Assembly: GCA_047630275.1 (NCBI GenBank)
Contig: JBLHVN010000002.1
Span: 496,001-560,000 of the forward strand
From: GCA-2720865 sp047630275
GTDB taxonomy: Bacteria > Bdellovibrionota > Bacteriovoracia > Bacteriovoracales > Bacteriovoracaceae
Direction of reading: 5' to 3'
Length of the DNA: 64,000 nt
Shown here: in pieces, positions 26,941-34,261 of the stretch
Position numbering within the stretch: the first letter of the stretch is position 1
Layout: each line of letters starts with the position of its first letter
Program-made: the position numbers and the translations under genes
The notes under the pieces: generated by a model
Told to the model about the DNA's origin: nothing
Databases searched by the model: none
What the model saw: the letters and a program-made list of their open reading frames with translations, nothing else

Positions 26941-27746
26941 AGATTCATACCACTAGAAGCCTAAGGGCCACAAAGATACAAAAAGGTTCAAGCCCATTAC
27001 AGATGCTTACTTGTTATGATTTTCAAACGGCTCAATTACTAAATGAAACAGAAATAGATCTTCTGCTCGTAGGCGATAGCTTAGGAAATGTCATCTTAGG
27101 ATACGAGACAACTGTCGAAGTCTCACTTGAAGAGATGATCGTTTTTTCTTCTGCAGTAAAAAGAGGAGCTAAGAATAAGTTCGTTGTTGCCGACCTTCCC
27201 TTTGGTACCTATTCAACCTTTGAGTCTGGAATTGAAAATGCCACTAAGCTTTTTCAAAGGTCAAAGGCCGAGGCTATCAAGTTAGAAGGCGCTAGCGAAC
27301 ATCAATTAAAACTCATCAAAAGACTAACAGAGACAGGTGTTCCTATTATGGGTCATATTGGTCTTACCCCTCAATCTGTTCATGAACTTGGTGGTTATTA
27401 TGTTCATGGTAAAGATGAGAAGTCTCAAGAGAAGCTCCTTCAAGAGGCCATAGCCCTTGAGAAAGCAGGAGCTTTTTGTGTTGTTCTTGAGTGTGTAAAA
27501 GAAGAACTCTCTAAAAAGATCAGCGAATCACTAAGTATTCCCACAATAGGAATTGGCTCTGGAGATTTCACAGACGGACAAGTACTTGTCACCAATGATC
27601 TGTTGCATATGGGAAAACAAGACCCTCCAAAGTTCTGTCAGCCTGTTGCTAATTTTTACGAATTAAAGAAAACAGCTATAGAAAAATATATCGAAAAAAA
27701 TAAAAACGTTAACCCATACAATGATGGAAAAACTCTTAACCATTGA
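26937..27746 (+). CDS. panB: 3-methyl-2-oxobutanoate hydroxymethyltransferase PanB
   Basis: A 269-residue PanB that makes ketopantoate from 2-ketoisovalerate and methylene-THF. MLTCYDFQTA, LVGDSLGNVILG and VVADLPFG are family hallmarks. The start is a TTG overlapping the upstream stop, with AAGGA about seven bases before it. The next ATG would remove the ~20 residues normally found before the MLTCYDF motif. The 3' end overlaps coaX by 26 bases. Confidence 0.95.
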   Translation: MKIHTTRSLRATKIQKGSSPLQMLTCYDFQTAQLLNETEIDLLLVGDSLGNVILGYETTVEVSLEEMIVFSSAVKRGAKNKFVVADLPFGTYSTFESGIENATKLFQRSKAEAIKLEGASEHQLKLIKRLTETGVPIMGHIGLTPQSVHELGGYYVHGKDEKSQEKLLQEAIALEKAGAFCVVLECVKEELSKKISESLSIPTIGIGSGDFTDGQVLVTNDLLHMGKQDPPKFCQPVANFYELKKTAIEKYIEKNKNVNPYNDGKTLNH

Positions 27747-28425
27747 TAGTGGAAACACAAATACAACCGTGGGCCTTTATTCAAAAGGCCCCCTCAGCGT
27801 TTGCTCTCTAAAAGATTTTAAAAAAGAAGAAAATAAAAAGGTAGAGACAGTTCTCTACTCTAATGTAGGTAAGTCTTTTGAGAAATGGGAAGGTCCTAGG
27901 TTTATCAATATCAAAGAATACCTAATCGAGAACTCTCTCCTTGATATGCCAGTCAATTATGGTGAAAGTATTGGAGAAGACCGATTAGCAGCTTGCTACC
28001 AAGTCTTTCAAGAATGGATTAAGCCTAGAAAGGTTAACCGCGCTATGGTGGTCGATGCAGGAACTTTTACCACTATCGATCTAGTCACAAGAGATGGCTT
28101 TGAAGGTGGTCATATCTTTCCAGGTACTTCGACTCTTTTTGATTCCTTTAAAAGTGGAGCAAACCTTCCGGGACTTGATCTGACAGAACAAGTTCAGGAT
28201 AAGTTAATTCCAAGATCAACTACAGACGCAATGAAGGCCTCTATCCAACTGGCTGAAAGAGGCCTTTATGAAAAGTGGTGGGACCTCTTTCGTCCTGAAG
28301 TCATCGTCCTCTCAGGAGGATTGTCCTTCTGGCATCAGAATTACTTCCCAAAAGAGCTTGTCTTGAAACCGAATATCGTGCATTTAGGTCTAAAAGAAGT
28401 CTTTACCAACTCAGCGCAACAATGA
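27721..28425 (+). CDS. coaX: Type III pantothenate kinase CoaX
   Basis: A 234-residue ASKHA-fold kinase with the phosphate-binding IDSGNTNTTVGL at the N-terminus, GEDRLAA in the middle and VDAGTFTTID, the classic type III signature. It phosphorylates pantothenate in the first CoA step and is insensitive to CoA feedback in characterised members. It lies inside the pan/coa operon and overlaps panB by 26 bases. Confidence 0.93.
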   Translation: MMEKLLTIDSGNTNTTVGLYSKGPLSVCSLKDFKKEENKKVETVLYSNVGKSFEKWEGPRFINIKEYLIENSLLDMPVNYGESIGEDRLAACYQVFQEWIKPRKVNRAMVVDAGTFTTIDLVTRDGFEGGHIFPGTSTLFDSFKSGANLPGLDLTEQVQDKLIPRSTTDAMKASIQLAERGLYEKWWDLFRPEVIVLSGGLSFWHQNYFPKELVLKPNIVHLGLKEVFTNSAQQ

Positions 28426-28466
28426 ACCGTTGCCAATAAGCTAATTATTTGAAATATATAGCGCCT

Positions 28467-29696
28467 ATGAGAATCATACTCGGGGTTTGCGGCTCAATTT
28501 CCGCTTACAAATCATTAGATATAGCGAGAGAGCTTTTTAAGAAAGGCCACCAAGTCCGAGTGGTCTTAACAAAAGGAAGCGAGAAATTCGTACGCCCGGA
28601 AGTCTTCCGCTATCTTGGCTGTGAAGAAGTATACTTAGCAGGGGATGACTTTATTTATCCTGCCCAAAAAAATGACCTAGAAGGCACTGTTCTCCATGTT
28701 ACTTTAGCTAAATGGTGTGACCGAGTTGTAGTGGCTCCTCTATCTGCTAATTTTTTAGCAAAGATCGTCAGAGGCGAAGCTTTTGATCTTCTCTCTTCTT
28801 TACTCTTGGCCTTACCGGCTGAAAAAGAACTTCTCTTTTTTCCAGCTATGAATTCAGAGATGCTCTCTAACCCTTTTACTATTGAAAACTTAGAACTCTT
28901 AAAGAATCTTAGTAAGAAGTTTTCTCTCTTTATTCATCCAACAACTTCTGGTCTATTAGCCTGCGGGGATACGGGAGAAGGAAAGCTTGCCACAGTGGAA
29001 GAGGTTGTTGAAATTACAGATTGCTTTAAAGAAGTAATACAGCCTAAAAACATTCTCATTAGCACCGGAGCAACTAAGGCTCCTTTAGATTCAGTCCGCT
29101 ACTTAACTAATAGATCTTCAGGTCTAACAGGATATTACTTAGCTAAAGAAGCATTAAAGCTAGGTCATAAAGTGATTCTTATCGCTGGAGAAGAGAGCAC
29201 CTCTAGATTAAACCTACTTAAAACTTTACCTAATATAAAGATCATTTACGTTAAGACAAATAGTGAAATGAAAGAGGCTGTTGAGTCTTCATTTAAAGAG
29301 GCTGACTGCTATATCTCTAGTGCTGCCATTGGTGATATTGAATTTGATATTCAGAATCAAAAGATAAAGAAGTCTGATCTAAATGATACTCTTTTAATCA
29401 CTAAGGCTTCAGATATTTTGAAAGGTATTTTAGAAGTGAGAAGAGCTGATCAAAAGGTAGTAGGTTTTGCAGCAGAGACTGATCTAAGTGAAGCACTAAT
29501 GCAAGAGAAGCAATCACGAAAACCAGTTGATCTCCTTGTTGGAACTAAAGTAAACAACGGCTTAACGGGAGGGGAACTTCAGGGCTTTGCTACTGATAAA
29601 GCAAATTACCTCTTCCTAGAAAAAAATCAATTCCTTAGTGCAGAGTTAAATAAAGAAGAACTCGCTACTCTAATTATAGGAAAGGTTCTCTCATGA
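28467..29696 (+). CDS. coaBC: Bifunctional phosphopantothenoylcysteine decarboxylase/phosphopantothenate-cysteine ligase CoaBC
   Basis: About 409 residues from the ATG at 28467; a TTG at 28449 is in frame but less likely. The N-terminal flavoprotein decarboxylase half has GVCGSISAYK, the catalytic His in HVTLAKW, the PAMN motif and the lid cysteine in LLACGDTG. The C-terminal synthetase half begins near ILISTGATKAPLDSVRYLTN. Both activities appear intact. Its stop overlaps panC by four bases. Confidence 0.95.
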   Translation: MRIILGVCGSISAYKSLDIARELFKKGHQVRVVLTKGSEKFVRPEVFRYLGCEEVYLAGDDFIYPAQKNDLEGTVLHVTLAKWCDRVVVAPLSANFLAKIVRGEAFDLLSSLLLALPAEKELLFFPAMNSEMLSNPFTIENLELLKNLSKKFSLFIHPTTSGLLACGDTGEGKLATVEEVVEITDCFKEVIQPKNILISTGATKAPLDSVRYLTNRSSGLTGYYLAKEALKLGHKVILIAGEESTSRLNLLKTLPNIKIIYVKTNSEMKEAVESSFKEADCYISSAAIGDIEFDIQNQKIKKSDLNDTLLITKASDILKGILEVRRADQKVVGFAAETDLSEALMQEKQSRKPVDLLVGTKVNNGLTGGELQGFATDKANYLFLEKNQFLSAELNKEELATLIIGKVLS

Positions 29697-30571
29697 TTGA
29701 AATTTTAAGAACCCTTAATCAGTTTGACGTCTTTAGAAAGAACCTAAGACCTGGAACAATAGGCTTTGTCCCTACAATGGGAAATCTGCATAAAGGCCAT
29801 ATGAGCCTAGTTAAAGAATCCCTTCGCCATAATGACAATACAATTGTTTCTATTTTCGTGAACCCAAAACAATTTGGACCAAGTGAAGACTTTGAAAAGT
29901 ACCCTAGAACTCTAGGGCGAGACAATCAAACTCTTAAAGAACTTTATAGACAAGAAGAATTCAAAGGAAAACTTCTTACTATCTTTGCTCCAGAGAACCC
30001 TGAAGAGGTTTTTCCTCCGGGCTTTAGCACTAAGATCTCTGTTGGGGATTTAACAAATAAGCTGTGCGGAATTAACCGTCCAGGTCATTTTGATGGAGTC
30101 ACAACGGTTGTCTATAGACTCTTTAGTATCGTGAAACCTCATAAGGCCTACTTTGGTCAAAAAGATTACCAGCAGTACCTGGTTATCAAGAAAATGATGG
30201 AAGATCTAAAGCTCGATATTCAATTAGTCCCAATGCCGACTAAAAGGGATGCTGACGGGCTGGCCCTAAGTAGCAGAAACCAATACCTAAATAAAGATGA
30301 TAAGTTGGTGGCCTTAAGCTTACCTTCAACACTAGAATCAATTAAAGAGTTGATACGAAATAACTATTGGCCTGAATCATACGAGAAGGCTTTAAACTTT
30401 GCATCTATGACAAAAGAATCTCCTGCTTGGGATTACCTTGAAATACTTGATGCTAAAACCTTGGAAGAACCAACTGAGAGAACCCATACCATTATTTTGG
30501 CAGGGGCATTAAAGGTTGGAAGAACTAGGTTAATAGATAATAAACTGGTAGAAATTAAATATGCTAGATGA
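29693..30571 (+). CDS. panC: Pantothenate synthetase PanC
   Basis: A 292-residue PanC that joins pantoate and beta-alanine. PTMGNLHKGHMSLV holds the HxGH nucleotide motif, with FVNPKQFGPSEDF, KDYQQ and SSRNQYL following, all as expected. It needs beta-alanine, but no panD is in the window. Overlaps coaBC by four bases and hflX by eleven. Confidence 0.96.
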   Translation: MIEILRTLNQFDVFRKNLRPGTIGFVPTMGNLHKGHMSLVKESLRHNDNTIVSIFVNPKQFGPSEDFEKYPRTLGRDNQTLKELYRQEEFKGKLLTIFAPENPEEVFPPGFSTKISVGDLTNKLCGINRPGHFDGVTTVVYRLFSIVKPHKAYFGQKDYQQYLVIKKMMEDLKLDIQLVPMPTKRDADGLALSSRNQYLNKDDKLVALSLPSTLESIKELIRNNYWPESYEKALNFASMTKESPAWDYLEILDAKTLEEPTERTHTIILAGALKVGRTRLIDNKLVEIKYAR

Positions 30572-31889
30572 TGAATTCCATATAAGTAGAGAGTATCAGG
30601 CCAGCCTGGTCAGTATTGTTTGTCCTAAGATGCCAGAACATAAAACTGAAGCGGAAACCGCAAGGTCTTTGACAGAGCTCCGTGAGCTTCTTAGAACTCT
30701 TGGCGTCAAGGCCGGTGGTCAATACTTTCAATCAAAAAAGACGATAGAAGCTGGTACCTTTCTTGGAACAGGAAAACTAGAAGAGATTGCAAGGCAGGCA
30801 AAGGCCGAAGGCTCAAAGCTCTTAGTTTTTGATTTTGAGCTCACTTCTTCTCAAATTAGGAATATCAAAAAGATCACAGACCTCTCTGTCGTAGACAGGG
30901 TTCATGTCATTCTAGAAATCTTTGCTCAACATGCCAGGACAAAAGAAGCTAAGATTCAAATTGAAATCGCTCGCCTTAAATATGTCCTCCCAAGACTCTC
31001 CGGTTTTTGGTCTCACCTTGGCCGTCAAAGAGGTGGTGTTGGTGTAAAAGGTGGAGAGGGTGAGCAGCAGATTGAACTTGATCGCCGTATTATCCGTGAT
31101 CGAATTGAATATTATAAAAAAGAATTAAAGACAGTTGAGAAATCCCGAGTAGAGCAAAGAAAGAAAAGACAAGATAAGGCCATCACGGCGGCCCTCGTTG
31201 GTTATACTAACGCAGGTAAGAGTTCTTTAATGAATCGAATGTGCCGAGTGGATATTCTTGAAGAAGATAAACTCTTCGCTACCTTAGACTCGACTTTCAG
31301 AACCCTGAATCCAGATACAAAACCACCGATGATCTTGATTGATACTGTGGGATTTATTTCAAATTTACCCAACACTCTTATTGATGGGTTTAAAACAACT
31401 CTTGAATCAGCCCTCGAAGCGGACTTACTCATAGTTGTTTGTGACGTTAGCGATCCTCACTATAAGAAACATATGGAAGTTACCGATCAAGTTCTTGGCG
31501 AGCTTGGGTTAAATGATAAAGAGAGGATTACCGTCTTCAATAAAAAAGATAAACTTGAGGATCCCTTTAAGGGAAAGATCATTCAGCGCTCGGTTCCAAA
31601 TAGCTATCTTGTCTCAAGTATGGTCGAAGAGGATGTGACTCATCTTAGAGAAAGTATTATCAATTATTTCTTAGAACAACAAAATACCTACGACCTCTTT
31701 GTTAAATACGATGCTGGTCAGGCCCATTCACTTATTGTTTCAAAAACAAACGTCGAAGCCACTACTAATTTAGAAACGGGGATCTTTTATAGAATAAGAG
31801 TTCCTGACTTTATTTTTAATGGTCTTGGTCTTGGGCAGTTTATCCTCTCTCCAACTGATCCTATCTTTGAAGAGATAAACAACATCTAA
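30561..31889 (+). CDS. hflX: Ribosome-associated GTPase HflX
   Basis: A 442-residue HflX: an N-terminal HflX domain (GTFLGTGKLEEI, then LSGFWSHLGRQRGG before the glycine-rich segment) precedes the G domain with GYTNAGKSSL (G1), DTVGF (G3) and NKKDK (G4). It splits stalled ribosomes in characterised species. It overlaps panC by eleven bases, so it is probably the last gene of the pan/coa operon. A TATAAT hexamer lies six bases after its stop. Confidence 0.95.
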   Translation: MLDDEFHISREYQASLVSIVCPKMPEHKTEAETARSLTELRELLRTLGVKAGGQYFQSKKTIEAGTFLGTGKLEEIARQAKAEGSKLLVFDFELTSSQIRNIKKITDLSVVDRVHVILEIFAQHARTKEAKIQIEIARLKYVLPRLSGFWSHLGRQRGGVGVKGGEGEQQIELDRRIIRDRIEYYKKELKTVEKSRVEQRKKRQDKAITAALVGYTNAGKSSLMNRMCRVDILEEDKLFATLDSTFRTLNPDTKPPMILIDTVGFISNLPNTLIDGFKTTLESALEADLLIVVCDVSDPHYKKHMEVTDQVLGELGLNDKERITVFNKKDKLEDPFKGKIIQRSVPNSYLVSSMVEEDVTHLRESIINYFLEQQNTYDLFVKYDAGQAHSLIVSKTNVEATTNLETGIFYRIRVPDFIFNGLGLGQFILSPTDPIFEEINNI

Positions 31890-31906
31890 CTCGTTATAAT
31901 TACTAG

Positions 31907-32175
31907 CATTTCGTCACCATTTCCCAAGTGACGACATGACGAAGAAATGATGAATCATAAGTTCATAGATATGGATAAAATTTCCATAGTGGACTAAATT
32001 CTCCTCAGTTAAGAAATTGCAGAAAAAATAGTTGACGTTATTTTTAATCCCGCAAGGGAAGCTAAAGTTGAAAAGGTAGCTGTAATTTTGAGACCGTAAG
32101 AGCCGAACCACTCTTACCTAACTTCCCATTCCGCACTTGAGAGGCCCGGCTGAAAAGCTGGGCCTTTCTCTTTTT
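31907..32175 (+). ncRNA. Candidate structured non-coding RNA with intrinsic terminator
   Basis: Between hflX and a convergent gene there is no plausible ORF on the plus strand, but there is dense secondary structure. Elements are TCGTCAC/GTGACGA (31911-31917/31928-31934), TATGGA/TCCATA (31970-31975/31983-31988), a TCCC-GCAA-GGGA hairpin in the 32047-32059 stretch, GTAAGAG/CTCTTAC (32095-32101/32110-32116) and a strong terminator. The terminator is GGCCCGGCT/AGCTGGGCC with GAAA loop (32143-32164), then a T-rich tract. TATAAT at 31895-31900 could be its -10, but no good -35 is seen. TTGACG at 32032 is an alternative start region. No known RNA family recognised. Confidence 0.45.
32143..32175 (+). 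terminator. Intrinsic terminator
   Basis: A nine-base stem with one G-T pair (32143-32151 with 32156-32164) and a GAAA tetraloop is followed by TTTCTCTTTTT. It may end the candidate ncRNA or read-through from hflX. Confidence 0.88.
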
Positions 32176-32176
32176 G

Positions 32177-32265
32177 GAGGCAGCATTTAGCAGGATGCTA
32201 AATGATGCCAAACACTAAAGCGAGAGCTTTAGATCAGGTCCGACCACGAAGAGAGGATCAGTGGA
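32177..32265. repeat. Cluster of hairpins after the terminator
   Basis: Two strong hairpins follow each other. One is GGCA-G-CATTTAGCA / TGCTAAATG-A-TGCC with a GGA loop (32179-32209), broken by one G/A mismatch. The other is CTAAAGC/GCTTTAG with a GAGA loop (32214-32231). A CCAC/GTGG pairing follows (32243-32246 with 32261-32264). No T-run follows on either strand, so these are not ordinary terminators. They could be RNA processing or protein-binding sites at the 3' end of the minus-strand operon. Confidence 0.5.
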
Positions 32266-32266
32266 A

Positions 32267-32365
32267 CTACTTAAAAAAAAGATCCGTTCGAAAGACAAGA
32301 GCACCAAAGAAAATCGCCAAAGTGATCAGGATTCCAAAGACTGTAAATTTCCAATTTTCTTTCAT
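32267..32365 (-). CDS. 32-residue single-helix membrane peptide
   Basis: A short frame ATG (32363-32365) to TAG encodes 32 residues: a charged N-terminus (MKENWK), one continuous hydrophobic helix (FTVFGILITLAIFFGALVF) and a short polar end (RTDLFFK). It begins nine bases after the stop of the receiver-like gene on the same strand, so it could be translationally coupled to it. No clear Shine-Dalgarno sequence. The membrane-peptide pattern and position make it more than chance, but it is unproven. Confidence 0.45.
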   Translation of the reverse strand: MKENWKFTVFGILITLAIFFGALVFRTDLFFK

Positions 32366-32374
32366 AGATAAATT

Positions 32375-32716
32375 CTAAAGCAAGGATAAGATTTTGTCAG
32401 AAAGTGTTAAAGGCTCAAGAGGCTTTTCTAAAAAGGCATCAATCTCAGAACCCCAAAGTTCCTTCTCGCCTATAAAACCAAGGCCAATCTTACGGGCCCT
32501 ACCGGTCTTCCAGCTTGCGATCTCATCTCGCTGCGGAGCGACTAAAGCTGTGTCGAAAATTAAGATGTCTGGGTCAAACTCAGGGATTCTAAAGGAAGCA
32601 TCTTCAATAGTTCCAAGGGCATAGACTTCCCATCCGGCATCGCCTAGCACCGTCTCAAAGAACATACGCACCATATCTTCTTCAATAATACAGAAAAGTC
32701 TTTTTGCTTTACTCAT
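32375..32716 (-). CDS. Receiver-like (CheY-fold) single-domain protein, atypical
   Basis: A 113-residue protein with the layout of a response-regulator receiver: acidic pair near the N-terminus (IIEEDMVRMF), putative phosphoacceptor Asp in DILIFDTAL and conserved Lys-Pro in FLEKPLEP. The Ser/Thr usually found at the end of strand 4 is not evident (GLGFIGE), so phosphorylation switching may be lost. No output domain. Divergent from the small gene at 32743. Confidence 0.65.
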   Translation of the reverse strand: MSKAKRLFCIIEEDMVRMFFETVLGDAGWEVYALGTIEDASFRIPEFDPDILIFDTALVAPQRDEIASWKTGRARKIGLGFIGEKELWGSEIDAFLEKPLEPLTLSDKILSLL

Positions 32717-32742
32717 GATAGGCTGAAGTTACGGAGTATCCT

Positions 32743-33003
32743 ATGGAAAGTAAAATAAAAATATTAGACGCTGAATCTCAACTCCTCTACGAGTTCTCTA
32801 TGGATCAAGTAGAAGCTGCCTACGCTAAGGCCCAGGAGCTTGAAGAAATGGGAATCGAGGTGACTCTTAAAAGACCTAGCCTTCCTGAAACTCTTGGAAA
32901 TACACTTGGAATGAGTAAAGCTGATCAAGAAAAGCTACGCCTTGAGATTGAAGAAGAGGTTGAATCTCACAATGAGAAGCCCACTTGCGGTGGCTGTGAA
33001 TAA
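32743..33003 (+). CDS. Small hypothetical protein with C-terminal CGGC
   Basis: An 86-residue acidic protein. The first half is a short alpha/beta segment, the second half a charged helix, and the last residues are CGGCE, a possible metal-binding or redox pair. Its start lies 26 bases from the divergent receiver-like gene. I do not recognise a family. Confidence 0.55.
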   Translation: MESKIKILDAESQLLYEFSMDQVEAAYAKAQELEEMGIEVTLKRPSLPETLGNTLGMSKADQEKLRLEIEEEVESHNEKPTCGGCE

Positions 33004-33042
33004 TGAGGTGCGGCCGTCATGAGGCCATCTTAAACTGATTTT

Positions 33043-33705
33043 TTATTTTTTTAGAGGAATCGCAAGAGCTTTTTTTCCCTCATCAGTCAAAGGTCCAGAC
33101 TTCTTAGGATCGATTGTTGCCTTAACATTTACTAAGAGAGAAACCAGTTCAATTTCATAATTTTGCTCCATCACTTTAGGGTTCTTAGAACTTAACTTAA
33201 CTAGACCGATGGGCTTAACTTTATCACTGATCCAAAAGTCGACGACTTGACCGTTATTTTTCTTTCTATAATGAGTCGCTTGTAAGTTTCCTGCTGGAAC
33301 TTCAATACTCTCACTACCTACTTTGTACTTATCTATTTGGGACTTATTAGAGAAAAAGAACTGCTCTAACTTCACCCCTTTATTTACATTGAGGTATTCA
33401 GAAGTTAATTGTTCAGCTTTTTTTAACTCAGGAGTCTTAACATAAGCCGCTTCAACACTAAGTGGTCCATCGTTATGAATGCCAAGAATGAACTGCTGCC
33501 ACATCTTCTTTTGAATAAAGCCAGAGGTTTCAAAGTAGTACTCTATTCCAAGGCGGGTAAAGCTTGATTCGGTTATATAGATATTAAGCTTTGAAGTGAC
33601 GCCATTTGATTTCATGGAAAACTCGGAGCCTGAACCACTTGTAAAAGTATCTGCTGCGAAGCCAAGTTGAGAAACAAAGGCAACAAAGATGATTAAGATC
33701 TTCAT
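33043..33705 (-). CDS. Secreted protein of unknown function
   Basis: A 220-residue protein with a signal peptide (MKILIIFVAFVSQLGFA-AD). The mature part is beta-rich; the segment GNLQATHYRKKNNGQVVDFWIS resembles the C-terminal half of DUF3108-like periplasmic proteins (compare the gene at 37297), but I would not assign it firmly. It directly follows the small coiled-coil protein gene with no gap. Confidence 0.6.
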   Translation of the reverse strand: MKILIIFVAFVSQLGFAADTFTSGSGSEFSMKSNGVTSKLNIYITESSFTRLGIEYYFETSGFIQKKMWQQFILGIHNDGPLSVEAAYVKTPELKKAEQLTSEYLNVNKGVKLEQFFFSNKSQIDKYKVGSESIEVPAGNLQATHYRKKNNGQVVDFWISDKVKPIGLVKLSSKNPKVMEQNYEIELVSLLVNVKATIDPKKSGPLTDEGKKALAIPLKK

Positions 33706-34023
33706 TTAATAACCCTCTGAATCCATCTGATCTAAGAGCTTCACTTCTTCTTGTCTTCTCGATTTGAACTGATTGAGCTTCTCCATGATCTCCGCTTGCT
33801 GCTCAGCTGACATGGCCGGAGCTGTTTCTGCTGAAGGGATTCTTTGGTTTTGGATCTTCCTCCCACCAAGGTCTTTAACTTTGAGTCCATTTGAGGTGGC
33901 TGTACTTCCATTTTGAGCCTCTAGGGCCTTGATCCTCTCCTCTAAAAGCTTGATCTGAAGGCTTTCATCAGCGAAACAAAGGGAGCTAGTAAGCAGCAGA
34001 ACTGCACTTAAAAAGACTTTCAT
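33706..34023 (-). CDS. Small secreted coiled-coil protein
   Basis: A 105-residue protein with a signal peptide ending near LCFA-DE. A heptad-like helix (LQIKLLEERIKALEAQN) follows, then a flexible linker and a second charged helix. The arrangement recalls small periplasmic oligomerisation modules. Its stop directly abuts the start of the next gene, so they are co-translated. Confidence 0.6.
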   Translation of the reverse strand: MKVFLSAVLLLTSSLCFADESLQIKLLEERIKALEAQNGSTATSNGLKVKDLGGRKIQNQRIPSAETAPAMSAEQQAEIMEKLNQFKSRRQEEVKLLDQMDSEGY

Positions 34024-34200
34024 AAGGACCTCGTAAGTTGATTATAAGGTCTTATCGGTTCTTGACCTAAAAGATAAAGTACTTTGTGCTAAGGGCTTGG
34101 AATTATTTGGATTAGTAGGTTTTAACTATTTCGATATCCATTCATTGAGGCTCGCCTTAGCACTGGGCATCATATACCTTCCGAATATATGCCGCCTCCA

Positions 34201-34230
34201 AAATAAAAAAGGCCGAACATAAGTTCGGCC
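34201..34230 (-). terminator. Intrinsic terminator of rpsA
   Basis: An eight-base perfect stem GGCCGAAC/GTTCGGCC (34211-34218 and 34223-34230) with loop ATAA. On the minus strand it is followed by TTTTTTATTT (34201-34210). It lies 32 bases after the rpsA stop. Confidence 0.92.
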
Positions 34231-34261
34231 CTCTTTATATAAGAATAAATTTTCTTAATTC

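Noticed and set aside
31914..32111. 65-codon minus-strand frame after hflX
   Set aside because: It has no recognisable domain, an odd composition rich in F, N and H, no clear ribosome site, and overlaps the structured, terminator-bearing region that reads better as a plus-strand RNA.
32177..32280. SRP (4.5S) RNA
   Set aside because: A TCAGGTCCG string recalls the SRP core, but the GGAA loop and following AGCAG side are missing and the region folds into separate short hairpins.
33012..33040. Terminator after the small gene ending at 33003
   Set aside because: GGCC/GGCC gives only a four-base stem with a seven-base loop, and the T-rich stretch is too far away for confidence.
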